A stretch of 64,000 nucleotides of DNA from Pseudomonas putida (GCF_002906855.1 NZ_MINI01000028.1:1736001-1800000), one strand, 5' to 3'; counted from the first letter of the stretch, positions 17,738-27,669 are shown. The notes: generated by a model not told the origin, from the sequence alone. Translations and numbers: made by a program.

Positions 17738-18412
17738 TCAGCCATGACTGAGCGAAAGCTCACTGATGATGCACACCGAACCGTCATCAGCCGGCGTCGC
17801 ATCGGTGTAATCGACCTGGTTGTAGATCCCGCCATGGAACTCGAACAGGCGAGTGTCCCAGCTGTCATCCAGCTGCAGTTCACTCGATGTTCTGGAGACG
17901 CCGTTGCACCGGGCGGTCACCTTGACCACACCCGCCGAGGTGGCATGAATGATCACGTCGAATTTCGTACCGAGCGGCACGCCCTGCAGGAGCGTGCTGT
18001 TCACCGGGGTGGTCTGGTTGTAGGACGTCCGGAAACCCAGGGTGATGTTGCCCTTGTTCCAGAACACCTTCACCGGCGGGCTGTCGTCCCCCCTGACGTG
18101 CATCTGGCTGACGACGACTTTTTGCGCCGAGTTGACCTTGGTCAGGGTCATGGCCTGGCGGTTCCAGTGATCCGGGGCGCTGCCCAGCGTCCAGTTCTGA
18201 GTCTCCGACCACTCGCAACGGGTTCTGTGGGTGCTCTTGCTCGAAGCCCCTTTGGTCGGTGCCGTGAACTGAACCGACCCGTCGCTGAGCACCTTCACCA
18301 CGCTGGGGAACTCGGCGATGGCCTCGGCGCCATTGAGTTCAAGTGCGACAGGGTTCGTTGAAGAGACTGCCACCGGGGTAGCGATCGTTAGATTGCTGAT
18401 GTTTACGGTCAT
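17738..18412 (-). CDS. polysaccharide lyase family 7-like protein (alginate lyase type)
   Basis: 224 aa from ATG 18412 with AGGAG five bases upstream. Motifs resemble the three PL7 signatures: RTRCEW (63-68) for R(T/S)E, QMH (103-105) for Q(I/V)H and FEFHGGIYNQ (190-199) for YFKAGxYNQ. His in place of the usual Lys in the last motif is atypical. No signal peptide is seen, unusual for a lyase acting on external polymer. It lies just outside the right tRNA-Cys repeat. Function as alginate lyase is inference from motifs. Confidence 0.7.
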   Translation of the reverse strand: MTVNISNLTIATPVAVSSTNPVALELNGAEAIAEFPSVVKVLSDGSVQFTAPTKGASSKSTHRTRCEWSETQNWTLGSAPDHWNRQAMTLTKVNSAQKVVVSQMHVRGDDSPPVKVFWNKGNITLGFRTSYNQTTPVNSTLLQGVPLGTKFDVIIHATSAGVVKVTARCNGVSRTSSELQLDDSWDTRLFEFHGGIYNQVDYTDATPADDGSVCIISELSLSHG

Positions 18413-18640
18413 AAATACTCCTGACGATAAAATCATTGGCCTGGCACGATTGCCTTCCAACCGTGATGCGTTCCTCCGCATCCGGCTGGGCACTCGTGAA
18501 TGCGCAGGCGGATGATCTGGAATGCGCGACACCTGTATGTATATACAGTACATTCGAATGATCTTTTTGCAAGCCCCGCAAACAGGTAAGGCGTGATGAC
18601 AGGTAAGAAAGTGGCCCAGCTCTGCGGGGGAAGCCAAAGA

Positions 18641-18665
18641 AAAGCCCGGCTCAGGGTCGGGCTTT
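18641..18665 (-). terminator. hairpin terminator
   Basis: Stem AAAGCCCG / CGGGCTTT, minus-strand tail CTTTGG. Confidence 0.6.
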
Positions 18666-18763
18666 GCTCAGGTTTTTCTGGCGATGAGGGGCTCGCCTGC
18701 GTGCGCTCGGGCATAGGATGCGACAACCTTCCGTACACATTTCCAATACCCGGAAAAAGAAAA

Positions 18764-18784
18764 ACCCGCCAACCAGGGGCGGGT
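18764..18784 (-). terminator. hairpin terminator
   Basis: Stem ACCCGCC / GGCGGGT followed on the minus strand by TTTTCTTTTTCC. Confidence 0.65.
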
Positions 18785-18884
18785 CCTAAAGAACGTACGG
18801 AGCAGGATCAGAATGCCAAAGCGCTTGTCATGAACTCGTGAAGTTCACGTTGATAGCGTGTCGACACTCTTCATGAGCAAAAAA

Positions 18885-18903
18885 GCCCGCCATGAAGGCG
18901 GGC
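18885..18903 (-). terminator. hairpin terminator
   Basis: Stem GCCCGCC / GGCGGGC, five-base loop, minus-strand tail of six T. Confidence 0.7.
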
Positions 18904-19027
18904 AACAGACGTTTTGAAGGGAGAGATTTCAGCCTGAGGCCCGCTGGTTAAGTCAGCATTAACCGCAATCCATTGACCACGGCCAACGATGCGCCTATAC
19001 AGGCGTGCCAGATTTCCAGGAGCCACC

Positions 19028-19222
19028 ATGCGCGACGAAGACGACCTGCACGAACCCGAGCACGATCACCTGCTCGATCATGAATTCCTCTATGAAGACT
19101 ACGACCCTGAAGCGGATGCCCAAGGCGCCGAAGACGAAGTCGAGGAGGACGAAGAGCTGCTGGATGACCTCGATGACGAAGAGCGCGATCACCCAGCCTG
19201 GCACGACGACCTGGACGACTGA
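19028..19222 (+). CDS. very acidic small protein
   Basis: 64 aa from ATG 19028 with CAGGAGCCACC upstream. About half of all residues are Asp or Glu (EDEVEEDEELLDDLDDEE) plus His near the ends. Such composition suggests a disordered cation or protein-binding peptide, or a DNA mimic; no family is recognised. Convergent with the DoxX gene, one base apart. Confidence 0.6.
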   Translation: MRDEDDLHEPEHDHLLDHEFLYEDYDPEADAQGAEDEVEEDEELLDDLDDEERDHPAWHDDLDD

Positions 19223-19223
19223 A

Positions 19224-19637
19224 TCAGCGCCCGTCGACCGAGAAGCGCCCAGGGCCGCTGACCGCCAGCACCAGCAGGCCGCCGCAGATGCTGAGGTTTT
19301 TCAGGAACTGGGTCATGTTGGCAGCGCGCTCCGGGTCGACCATGTTCCAGAACGGATGGCCAAGCAGCCCGGTCCCCAGCACGAACAGGGCAAACAGGAA
19401 GGCCAGCGGGCGGGTGTAGAAGCCCAGGATCAGCAGGATGCCGACAACGAACTCCATGATCACCGCAATCGCTGCCGCCAGCATCGGGGCAGGGGCGCCC
19501 AGTGAGGTCATGTAGCCGACCGTGCCTTCGAAGCCAGTGATCTTGGCCCAGCCAGAAAGGACGAAGAGGATCATGAGCAGAACGCGGGCGATCAGGAGGA
19601 TGATGTCGCGTTGACCATCGAACAGGGAGTAGCGCAT
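19224..19637 (-). CDS. DoxX-family membrane protein
   Basis: 137 aa, four membrane helices. Family features: RVLLMILFVLSGWAKITGF near the N-terminus, EFVVGILLILGF and HPFWN in the middle. DoxX proteins are inner-membrane proteins linked to redox or thiol stress; exact role unknown. Start ATG 19637 lacks a clear ribosome site; a longer form from 19670 is possible. Confidence 0.85.
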   Translation of the reverse strand: MRYSLFDGQRDIILLIARVLLMILFVLSGWAKITGFEGTVGYMTSLGAPAPMLAAAIAVIMEFVVGILLILGFYTRPLAFLFALFVLGTGLLGHPFWNMVDPERAANMTQFLKNLSICGGLLVLAVSGPGRFSVDGR

Positions 19638-19705
19638 GGCGGCATACCGGTAGATGGAGACAAGCTCCACTCTAGCAGTTGCGCGGGGGATTGCTGTCGG
19701 GCAGC

Positions 19706-19732
19706 AAAAAGGCGCCGCAAGGGCGCCTTTTC
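19706..19732 (-). terminator. terminator of tRNA-Leu
   Basis: Stem AAAAAGGCGCC / GGCGCCTTTT around GCAAG, just downstream of the tRNA on the minus strand. Confidence 0.85.
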
Positions 19733-19741
19733 AAAGGAGTT

Positions 19742-19826
19742 TGGTGCGAGTGGCGGGACTCGAACCCGCAAGGCTCACGCCGACAGATTTTAAGTCTGCT
19801 GTGTATACCAATTCCACCACACTCGC
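19742..19826 (-). tRNA. tRNA-Leu(UAA)
   Basis: Eighty-five bases with long variable arm, as expected for Leu. Anticodon TAA lies in the loop CTTAAAA between GCAGA and TCTGT. The acceptor GCGAGTG pairs with CACTCGC, and CCA is encoded at 19742-19744. Confidence 0.96.
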
Positions 19827-20030
19827 ACGCTTGACAGGGTCGTAGTGACCGGCGCGCTTCTAGGCAGAAGGGCCTGACAATCAAGTGCGCTTTATAACCC
19901 ATTGTTATAGTTGAGTCAATCGCAGCACCTATGATCAAAGGGATGAGGGAGTCGATCGATTGGGCAATTGACACCTTGCTGTCATTAAGCCACTGTTGCC
20001 CACTTCTTTGGATCCAATGAGTGAGACTCC

Positions 20031-20315
20031 ATGTCCCATTCCACTCCCTCGGCACTTCCCGGGCGTACTGTTCGCCCCCGGTTGTTCTGGCGCCTGCTGT
20101 TCGCGCAGGTGTTGCTGCTGGGCGCTTTTCTTTACCTTAGTCTGATCACCCTCGGTGGTTACCTGCTGCTGCTCGGTTTCGATGCCGAGCACCCGCAACC
20201 GCAGCGCTTGATGGCGCTGGCGGGTGGCGGCCTGATACTGCTGGTGGGCCTGTGGTTGCTGATAGTGGCGATGCCGCGGCGAATCAGCCCGGTCATGGTC
20301 GAACCCGAGCATTGA
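20031..20315 (+). CDS. small two-helix membrane protein
   Basis: 94 aa. Two hydrophobic segments at about residues 22-49 and 61-80, short basic N-terminus (RTVRPRLFWR) and an acidic C-terminus. No family recognised. It starts close to a GACTCC leader with no strong binding site. Lies between tRNA-Leu and the kinase-KaiC operon; relation to either is unknown. Confidence 0.65.
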   Translation: MSHSTPSALPGRTVRPRLFWRLLFAQVLLLGAFLYLSLITLGGYLLLLGFDAEHPQPQRLMALAGGGLILLVGLWLLIVAMPRRISPVMVEPEH

Positions 20316-20399
20316 TAATCTGTTGCAGCGTGTGCTGTTGAAGAAGCGTACGCTTGGCTAAGCTATCCAAATCCCTCCTGCTGTGCCTGTGGAGTTTGC

Positions 20400-21560
20400 A
20401 TGGTTTCAGCCGACTGTATCGATCACCCGGTCATGCCCGCTAGCCGCTATGAGCAGTTGGTGCAATCGGTTGTGGATTACGCCATCTACATGCTTGATCC
20501 CTCCGGCCATGTGGTGTCCTGGAACGCAGGCGCGCAGCGGATCAAGGGCTACCGCGCCGAAGAAGTCATAGGCCGGCATTTCTCGCTGTTCTTCACTCCT
20601 CAAGATTGCGCCGAAGGGCGCCCGGAGTGCCTGCTCAAGCAGGCCCTGGAGCAGGGCGTGGCGCAGGACGAAGGCTGGCGCGTGCGCAAGGACGGCACGC
20701 AGTTCTGGGCCCTGGCCGCGCTCGATGTCATCCGTGACGAACAGGGGCAGATCGTCGGCCTGGCCAAGGTCACCCGTGATATCACCGACCGGCGCGAATC
20801 CGCGCTGCAGCTCGATGCCGTGCGTGCCCAGCTGTTCCAGGCGCAGAAGCTCGAGGCGCTGGGCCAGCTTACCGGCGGCCTGGCGCACGACTTCAACAAC
20901 CTGCTGACCATCATCATCAGCTCGGCGCGCCTGGCGCAAGCCAGCCAGGACCCGGAGCGGGTGCAGCGCATGCTTGGGCACATTCTCGATGCCGGGCAGC
21001 GCGGCACCGAGCTGACCCAACAACTGCTCAGCTTTGCCCGTCACCGAGAACTCGATGTCTCGCTGGTCGCCCCGGCCAAGCTGCTGGAGTCCACGCGCGG
21101 CCTGCTGGAGCATGCGTTGCCGCGTGAAATCGTCTTGCAGGAGTACTTGCAGTCGGATCTGCCGCTGATCGAGGTGGATATCGGGCAGCTGCAGATGGTG
21201 CTGCTCAACCTGCTGTTCAACGCGCGCGATGCGATCGGTGAGCGGGGCACGATCGACCTGGCGGTGCTCACGGTCGATCTGGCAGGCGAAGTCGAGGGGC
21301 TGCACGGCAGGTTCGTGTGCTTCGAAGTGAATGACAGTGGTGACGGTATCGGCCCGCTGGTGCTGCCGCGCATCTTCGAGCCGTTCTTCACCACCAAGCC
21401 TTTTGGCAAGGGCACCGGGCTTGGCCTCAGCCAGGTCTACGGTTTTGCCAAGCAGAGCAATGGCGCCATCCGTGTCGACAGCACGCTCGGCCGGGGCACG
21501 TGCATGCGCCTGTATCTTCCGGCCTATCAGCCCGATGCTGGGGCACAAGACGACAGGTAG
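20400..21560 (+). CDS. PAS-domain sensor histidine kinase
   Basis: 386 aa, cytoplasmic. PAS domain with PAC tail (about 16-132: VDYAIYMLDPSGHVVSWNAG, GYRAEEVIG). HisKA phosphoacceptor His163 in GGLAHDFNN. ATPase boxes: N (LLNLLFNARDAIG), G1 (NDSGDGIG), F/G2 (FEPFFTTKPFGKGTGLGLS). It is a small kinase lacking a transmembrane sensor. Six bases separate its stop from the KaiC gene ATG, so the two are probably co-translated with the receiver gene behind. Confidence 0.92.
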   Translation: MVSADCIDHPVMPASRYEQLVQSVVDYAIYMLDPSGHVVSWNAGAQRIKGYRAEEVIGRHFSLFFTPQDCAEGRPECLLKQALEQGVAQDEGWRVRKDGTQFWALAALDVIRDEQGQIVGLAKVTRDITDRRESALQLDAVRAQLFQAQKLEALGQLTGGLAHDFNNLLTIIISSARLAQASQDPERVQRMLGHILDAGQRGTELTQQLLSFARHRELDVSLVAPAKLLESTRGLLEHALPREIVLQEYLQSDLPLIEVDIGQLQMVLLNLLFNARDAIGERGTIDLAVLTVDLAGEVEGLHGRFVCFEVNDSGDGIGPLVLPRIFEPFFTTKPFGKGTGLGLSQVYGFAKQSNGAIRVDSTLGRGTCMRLYLPAYQPDAGAQDDR

Positions 21561-21565
21561 CCACC

Positions 21566-23011
21566 ATGGTGCAGGCACTCAAACGGCTGGTCACGGGGAT
21601 CGAAGGGCTCGATGCATTGCTCAAGGGCGGCTTGGTCGCGGGCGCCTCCTACATCGTTCAGGGGCCGCCCGGTGCGGGCAAGACCATCCTGGCCAACCAG
21701 TTGGCTTGCGGCCATGTGCGTGAAGGTGGCAAGGTGCTGGTGGCGACCTTGCTCAGCGAGTCCCACGAACGCTTGTTCCAGTACCTGGCGACCATGGAGT
21801 TCTTCGACCCTGGCATGGTCGGTGATCAGATCCAGTTCGTCAGCGCCTTCGATACCCTTGAACAGGAAGGGCTGGATGCAGTGGTCAAACTGCTGCGCCA
21901 GGAAATCAGCAAGCAACAGGCGAGCCTGCTCATCGTCGATGGCGTGCTCAATGCCCGAGTGCGTGCGGAAACCGCGCTGGACACCAAGAAGTTCGTCTCG
22001 GAATTGCAGGGCCATGCGGCGTTCGCCGGTTGTACCGTGCTGCTGCTGACCAGCGCGCGCCTGGATGACAACAGCCCGGAGCACACCATGGTCGATGGTG
22101 TGATCGAGTTGGGCGAGCAACTGGTCGGTAGCCGAGCGGTACGCCATGTGCAGCTGCGCAAGACTCGGGGCAGCGGGGCATTGTCCGGTCGCCACGAGTG
22201 CCTGATCGATGAGGCGGGGATGCACGTCTATCCGCGTCTGGAATCGCTTTACAGTCACCCCAGCCAGTTTGGTAGTGCCTCCCTGAGCCGGGTATCCACG
22301 GGTGTCGAGGCATTGGATGAAATGCTGGGCGGGGGGCTGACATTGGGCTCGGTCAGCCTGCTGATGGGGCCTTCAGGGATTGGCAAGACCTCCCTGGGCC
22401 TGGCATTTCTGGCGGCGGCCAGCGCCGAGCAGCCGGCCTTGCATTTTGGCTTCTACGAGACCCCCGCGAGGCTGCGGCTGAAAGCTGCATCGCTGGGTTA
22501 CGACTTCGCCGCACAGGAGCGCACAGGTGCCTTGCAGCTTTGCTGGCAACCGACCACCGAAGGCCTGCTGGACCAGGTGGGCGCGCGCCTGCTCGAGCAG
22601 GTCGAGCAGCAGGGCAGCAAGCGCGTGCTGATCGACAGCCTGGGCGCGTTCAGCCGCCTGGCGACCGACCCGGCGCGGCTCAATGCGTTCTTCCGTGCCT
22701 TGGCGGGTGAGCTGCGGGCCCGGGATGTCAGCGTCATGCTCACCTGGGAGATGCGTGATATTTTCGGTTCGGAAATCACCGCCCCGGCGCCGGACTTGTC
22801 GAGCATCGTCGACAACCTCATGCTGATGCGCTTCGTCGAGCTGGACTCGCAACTGCGGCGCATGCTGTCGATCCTTAAGGTGCGCGACAGCCATCACGAC
22901 CCTGCGCTGCACGAGCTGCACATCGGGCCACAGGGTATAAGCCTGCGCAAGGCGTTCGAGGGTGCCTGTGGCGTTCTTTCGGGCACGCCGGTGCCGCAAG
23001 GGGGTGGCTGA
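21566..23011 (+). CDS. KaiC-like double RecA/ATPase domain protein
   Basis: 481 aa with two KaiC domains. Walker A motifs are GPPGAGKT (33-40) and GPSGIGKT (268-275). The second domain has GFYETPARL, matching the catalytic Glu region, and DLSSIVDNLMLMRFVE, where cyanobacterial KaiC carries the phosphorylation pair Ser431/Thr432; here it is Ser412/Ser413. The region LRRMLSILKVRDSHHDPALH resembles the KaiC C-terminal segment. No kaiA or kaiB is nearby, so a clock is not implied; a phospho-switch fed by the neighbouring kinase and read by the receiver is a reasonable guess. Start 21566 is an ATG only six bases past the kinase stop. Confidence 0.9.
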   Translation: MVQALKRLVTGIEGLDALLKGGLVAGASYIVQGPPGAGKTILANQLACGHVREGGKVLVATLLSESHERLFQYLATMEFFDPGMVGDQIQFVSAFDTLEQEGLDAVVKLLRQEISKQQASLLIVDGVLNARVRAETALDTKKFVSELQGHAAFAGCTVLLLTSARLDDNSPEHTMVDGVIELGEQLVGSRAVRHVQLRKTRGSGALSGRHECLIDEAGMHVYPRLESLYSHPSQFGSASLSRVSTGVEALDEMLGGGLTLGSVSLLMGPSGIGKTSLGLAFLAAASAEQPALHFGFYETPARLRLKAASLGYDFAAQERTGALQLCWQPTTEGLLDQVGARLLEQVEQQGSKRVLIDSLGAFSRLATDPARLNAFFRALAGELRARDVSVMLTWEMRDIFGSEITAPAPDLSSIVDNLMLMRFVELDSQLRRMLSILKVRDSHHDPALHELHIGPQGISLRKAFEGACGVLSGTPVPQGGG

Positions 23012-23023
23012 CGGGGCCTGCCG

Positions 23024-23377
23024 ATGAACACCATCCTGATCGTCGATGACGAATACCTGATCGCCGATATCCTCGGCTTTGCCCTGGAGGACGAAGGGTT
23101 TCTGGTGGAAAAGGCGAGCAACGGGCGCAAGGCCCTGGAGGCGTTGCAGGAAAAGCGAGTGGAGCTGGTGATCACCGACTACATGATGCCAGTGCTCGAC
23201 GGCGGAGAGCTGGCGCGGGCTATCCGCGACGAACTGGGGCTGAATGACTTGCCAGTGATTCTCATGAGCGGCGCACAGGCCAACAAGGCCGACCCGAGAC
23301 TGTTCGCTGCGGTCTTCGACAAGCCGTTCGACATGGACAGGATGATCGCCAAGGTGCGCGAGCTGCTCGGCACCTGA
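23024..23377 (+). CDS. single-domain response regulator receiver
   Basis: 117 aa, receiver only. Acidic pocket IVDDE (Asp8, Asp9), phospho-acceptor Asp52 in VITDYMMP, and Lys in VFDKPFD. No output domain, so it acts by protein-protein contact. Starts 12 bases after the KaiC gene and likely receives phosphate from the kinase encoded at 20400. Confidence 0.93.
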   Translation: MNTILIVDDEYLIADILGFALEDEGFLVEKASNGRKALEALQEKRVELVITDYMMPVLDGGELARAIRDELGLNDLPVILMSGAQANKADPRLFAAVFDKPFDMDRMIAKVRELLGT

Positions 23378-23445
23378 GGTTCAGGTTGCGGCTTGCGCCG
23401 GCCATTCGATCAAGCGCGTCCGTGCGGCTTGAAGCGAGGCTCGGG

Positions 23446-23643
23446 TCAGTGTTGGTCGTCGTGCTTTTCCGGAGCCGGGCTGCCGGCCTGGATGCGCTTG
23501 AAGATTTCTTCACGGTGCACCTGAACATCCTTTGGTGCATCGATGCCAATCCTCACCTGCATCCCTTTTACGCCCAGAATGGTGACTTTGATGTCATCGT
23601 TGATGACGATACTTTCGCCAACCTTACGGGTGAGTATCAGCAT
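23446..23643 (-). CDS. csrA: carbon storage regulator CsrA/RsmA
   Basis: 65 aa. [20 protein letters not shown] and REEI(F/Y) are diagnostic of CsrA, a homodimeric RNA-binding protein that blocks ribosome binding sites containing GGA. The C-terminal tail [11 protein letters not shown] is longer than in E. coli CsrA (61 aa). Start at 23643 has CAAGGAG upstream. The genome may have additional copies, as Pseudomonas species usually do. Confidence 0.95.
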   Translation of the reverse strand: MLILTRKVGESIVINDDIKVTILGVKGMQVRIGIDAPKDVQVHREEIFKRIQAGSPAPEKHDDQH

Positions 23644-23897
23644 GTAGTTCTCCTTGGTGATGTCGAAATCCGTCGGGCCATTGGGCTGCAACGGTGGGAG
23701 CTTGTCCCTCTTCCTTCTCATTAAAGACGCTTTCGGCGGATAGTAATTCCCCGAAAGACAAATTCTGTTGCGTGTCTTTAGTTGCAGGTGCCGAGGTAAA
23801 TGCTGCTAAGCGTGTCGGCGAAGGTGCTCGGTGGCAAGAATAGGGGGCTTCGGCCTTAATGGGAAATTTCTCTGCATGATAGGTCGAATAGTTCGGC

Positions 23898-24920
23898 TCA
23901 ATCATCGTCTGTTGTTTCCAGGGCCTGGAGGAACAGCAGCAAGGCCACCTCTTCGGCATCCAGCCCCTTGCGCACGCGGCGCCCAGGCAATTCGGCCAGG
24001 CGCCCGAGGGCGTAATGTTCGAGCACGGCCGGATGGATATAACAGCGCCTGCACACCGCCGGGGTATTGCCCAGGCGAGCGGCGACCTGCTTGACGATGG
24101 TCGCGATCTGGCGCTTGGCCTCGCTTTCCGGCTCCCAGGCCAGAGGCCTGAGCAGGCTCAGGGCCAGGCTGCTTCCTGCCCAGGTGCGGTAGTCCTTGGC
24201 GGTGAAGTCGGCGCCGGTCAGTTGCTGCAGGAACTGGTTGACCTCGCTGGAGCCGATGCTGTGCCGCTGGCCGTCTTCATCCAGGTACTGGAACAGGGCC
24301 TGCCCGGGCAATTCCATACAGCGCTTGAGCAGGTTGGCCAGGCGCCGGTCACGCAGCGTGACGTTGTGCTCGACACCGCGCTTGCCACGGAACTGGAAGC
24401 GTACGGTGCTGCCTTTCACCTCGACGTGGCGATTGCGCAGCGTGGTCAGGCCGTAGGACTGGTTGTCGCGCAGATAGCGCTGGTTGCCGATGCGGATGAG
24501 TGTGTGGTCGAGCAGGCTCACCACCAGCGCCATGACCTTTTCCCGGTCAAGACCCGGGCGGGCGAGATGCGCTTCCAGTTGTGCCCGCAGCTTGGGCAGG
24601 GCCTGGGCAAAGGCCAGCATGCGCCCATACTTGTGCTGGTCGCGCAGTTCGCGCCATTGCGCGTGGTAGCGGTATTGCTTGCGGCCTCGGGCATCGCGGC
24701 CGGTGGCTTGCAGGTGGCCCCGCGGGTCGCTGCAGATCCAGACATCGGTGTAGGCCGGCGGGATGACCAGCGCGGCGATTCGCGCCAGGGTCTCCTGGTC
24801 GCGGATGCGTCGCCCCTGGTCATCGAGGTAGATGAAACGGTCGCGCCAGCGACGCCGGGTCAGCCCCGGCTGGCTGTCGTCGACATAGTGCAGGCTGGGT
24901 GGAAGAGGGCAGTCGAGCAT
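23898..24920 (-). CDS. eukaryotic/poxvirus-type DNA topoisomerase IB
   Basis: 340 aa. N-terminal domain (RRRWRDRFIYLDDQGRRIRD) and catalytic core with RNQRYLRD, KGSTVRFQFRGKRGVEH, the Arg/Lys/Arg/His pentad and Tyr in CRRCYIHPAVLEHY. It relaxes supercoils through a 3'-phosphotyrosine intermediate. Monocistronic. Stop at 23898 with csrA on the same strand after it. Confidence 0.92.
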   Translation of the reverse strand: MLDCPLPPSLHYVDDSQPGLTRRRWRDRFIYLDDQGRRIRDQETLARIAALVIPPAYTDVWICSDPRGHLQATGRDARGRKQYRYHAQWRELRDQHKYGRMLAFAQALPKLRAQLEAHLARPGLDREKVMALVVSLLDHTLIRIGNQRYLRDNQSYGLTTLRNRHVEVKGSTVRFQFRGKRGVEHNVTLRDRRLANLLKRCMELPGQALFQYLDEDGQRHSIGSSEVNQFLQQLTGADFTAKDYRTWAGSSLALSLLRPLAWEPESEAKRQIATIVKQVAARLGNTPAVCRRCYIHPAVLEHYALGRLAELPGRRVRKGLDAEEVALLLFLQALETTDDD

Positions 24921-24977
24921 CGGTGGCAGGCCTCGATCAGGTCACTGATCAGTGGACAACGGCCACGGCGATGATGC

Positions 24978-26069
24978 TCAGCCCAGCAGTGCCACCGACT
25001 TGATCTGGGCGAACAGCGCCTGGCCCGAGTGCAGGCCGAGCTGGTCCGCCGAGAACCGGGTGATGCGCGCCAGCAAGGCGTTGCCGCCGGCATCCAGGCT
25101 TACCAGTACATGCGCCGGGTTGTCCGCCGGGCGCGCTTCGCGCACTCGCACCGGCAGGCGGTTGAGAATGCTCGAGGTGCTGTCGGCGCGCAGTGCCAGG
25201 CTCACATCCCGGGCCTGGACCTTGACCCGCAAGGTGCTGCCCATGCTGTGCGCGGGGTGGGCGATGCGCAGCAAAAGTGCGTCACTGCCGGGCAGGCGCA
25301 GGTCGAGCAGGTCGTAGTGCGGGTCGTGACCGACGACCATGCCCTCGAAGACCACCCCGGCGTCCTCGCCTTGGGCCAGCGACAGGTCGAGGCGGGCCAG
25401 GGTCTCGCCGATCGGCCCACTGGCCATGGCCCGGCCTTGCTCCAGCAGTACCAGGTGGTCGGCCAGCCGTGCCACTTCGTCCTGGGCATGGCTGACATAG
25501 ATAAGAGGGATGTCCAGTTCGTCGTGCAGGCGTTCGAGGTACGGCAGGATCTCGCGCTTGCGTGGCCCATCGAGTGCGGCCAGCGGTTCGTCCATCAGCA
25601 ACAGGCGCGGGCTGCTGAGCAATGCGCGGGCAATGCCGACCCGCTGGGCTTCGCCGCCCGACAAGGTGGCCGGCTTGCGTTCGAGCAGGTGGCCGATGCC
25701 CAGCAGTTGGCAGGCCTGCTCAAGGCTGACCTTGCGCTCGGTCGGGGCGATGCGCCGCCAGCCGAATTCCAGGTTGCCGCGCACCGACAGGTGCGCAAAC
25801 AAGCTGGCCTCCTGGAACACGTAGCCCACCGGCCGCAGGTGCGGTGCCAGGAAGTGAGCGTGGGCGCTGTCCTCCCAGACCTCGCCGTTGACCTCGATAT
25901 AGGCACTGGCCGCCCGTTCCAGCCCGGCCAGGCAGCGCAGGCACGAGGTCTTGCCCGAACCGGAATGGCCAAACAGCGCGCTGATGCCGCGGCCCGGCAG
26001 GTTCAGGTCAACGTCCAGGGTGAAGTCGTCGCGCGCCAGCTTCAGGCGCGCCACAATCGATCCGCTCAT
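24978..26069 (-). CDS. modC: molybdate ABC transporter ATPase ModC
   Basis: 363 aa. Walker [10 protein letters not shown], signature [15 protein letters not shown], Walker [14 protein letters not shown]-loop [12 protein letters not shown] region, then a C-terminal Mop/TOBE molybdate-binding domain ([14 protein letters not shown]). It drives molybdate import with ModB; a single base separates the modB stop and modC start. Last gene of modABC. Confidence 0.93.
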   Translation of the reverse strand: MSGSIVARLKLARDDFTLDVDLNLPGRGISALFGHSGSGKTSCLRCLAGLERAASAYIEVNGEVWEDSAHAHFLAPHLRPVGYVFQEASLFAHLSVRGNLEFGWRRIAPTERKVSLEQACQLLGIGHLLERKPATLSGGEAQRVGIARALLSSPRLLLMDEPLAALDGPRKREILPYLERLHDELDIPLIYVSHAQDEVARLADHLVLLEQGRAMASGPIGETLARLDLSLAQGEDAGVVFEGMVVGHDPHYDLLDLRLPGSDALLLRIAHPAHSMGSTLRVKVQARDVSLALRADSTSSILNRLPVRVREARPADNPAHVLVSLDAGGNALLARITRFSADQLGLHSGQALFAQIKSVALLG

Positions 26070-26070
26070 T

Positions 26071-26750
26071 TCAGCTCCAGCCAGCTTTGCTACGGCGCCC
26101 GGCGTAGAGCAGGAGCAGTATCAGGAACGAGAACACCAGCATGGCACCGGCCAGCCAGTGGGCTTGCGAATATTCCATGGCCTCGACGTGATCGAAGATT
26201 TGCACCGAGACCACGCGGGTTTTGTCGGGGATGTTGCCACCGATCATCAGCACCACGCCGAACTCGCCCACGGTATGGGCAAAGCCGAGGATGCTGGCGG
26301 TGACGAAGCCAGGCCGGGCCAGCGGCAGCACCACATGCACGAACGTGTCCCAGGGGCTGGCACGCAGGGTCGCGGCCACTTCCAGCGGGCGCTGGCCGAT
26401 GGCGGCGAAGGCGTTTTGCAGCGGCTGCACCACGAAGGGCATGGAGTACACCGTCGAGCCGATTACCAGGCCCGTGAAGCTGAACACCACGGTACCCAGG
26501 CCCATGGCCTGGGTAGCCTGGCCGAGCCAGCCGTGCGGGCCGAGGGCGATCAGCAGGTAGAAACCAATCACCGTCGGCGGCAGCACCAGTGGCAGTGCCA
26601 CCACCGCGCCCACCGGCCCGCGCAGCCACGAGCGCGTGCGCGCCAGCCACCAGGCGATGGGCGTGCCGACGATCAGCAGGATCAGCGTGGTCAGGCTGGC
26701 CAGTTTGATGGTCAGCCAGACCGCGCCGAAGTCACTGGCGTCCAGTGGCA

Positions 26751-26751
<1 letters not shown>
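26071..26751 (-). CDS. modB: molybdate ABC transporter permease ModB
   Basis: 226 aa, five to six helices and the EAA-like loop [25 protein letters not shown], which contacts ModC. Overlaps the modA stop by TGATG. Confidence 0.93.
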
Positions 26752-27530
<779 letters not shown>

Positions 27531-27532
27531 TT

Positions 27533-27560
27533 ATCGTTATGGTGCGGACTATATAGCGAT
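27533..27560. promoter_or_regulatory. ModE-like operator of modABC
   Basis: Inverted repeat of eight bases, ATCGTTAT and ATAGCGAT, spaced by 12 bases (one mismatch in symmetry). It resembles the E. coli ModE site CGNTATATA-N6-TATAACG and is placed between promoter region and modA start. No modE gene in this window. Confidence 0.6.
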
Positions 27561-27669
27561 AGGCCATTTGTCGGGAAGGGGCTGGAGGGGGGTAACCTGG
27601 AAGTGATGTTCTGTCAGTGCCGGACTCTTCGCGGGTATACCAGCGAAGAGGCAGCGCGGTTTCAAAGCC

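Larger units (their letters stand above)
18413..19027. other. 615-base gene-poor stretch with three minus-facing hairpins
   Basis: No convincing gene. Contains three terminator-like hairpins all with their T-tract on the minus strand, at 18641-18665, 18764-18784 and 18885-18903, about 100 bases apart. No minus-strand gene feeds them, which suggests lost genes or remnants of a mobile segment. Confidence 0.5.
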
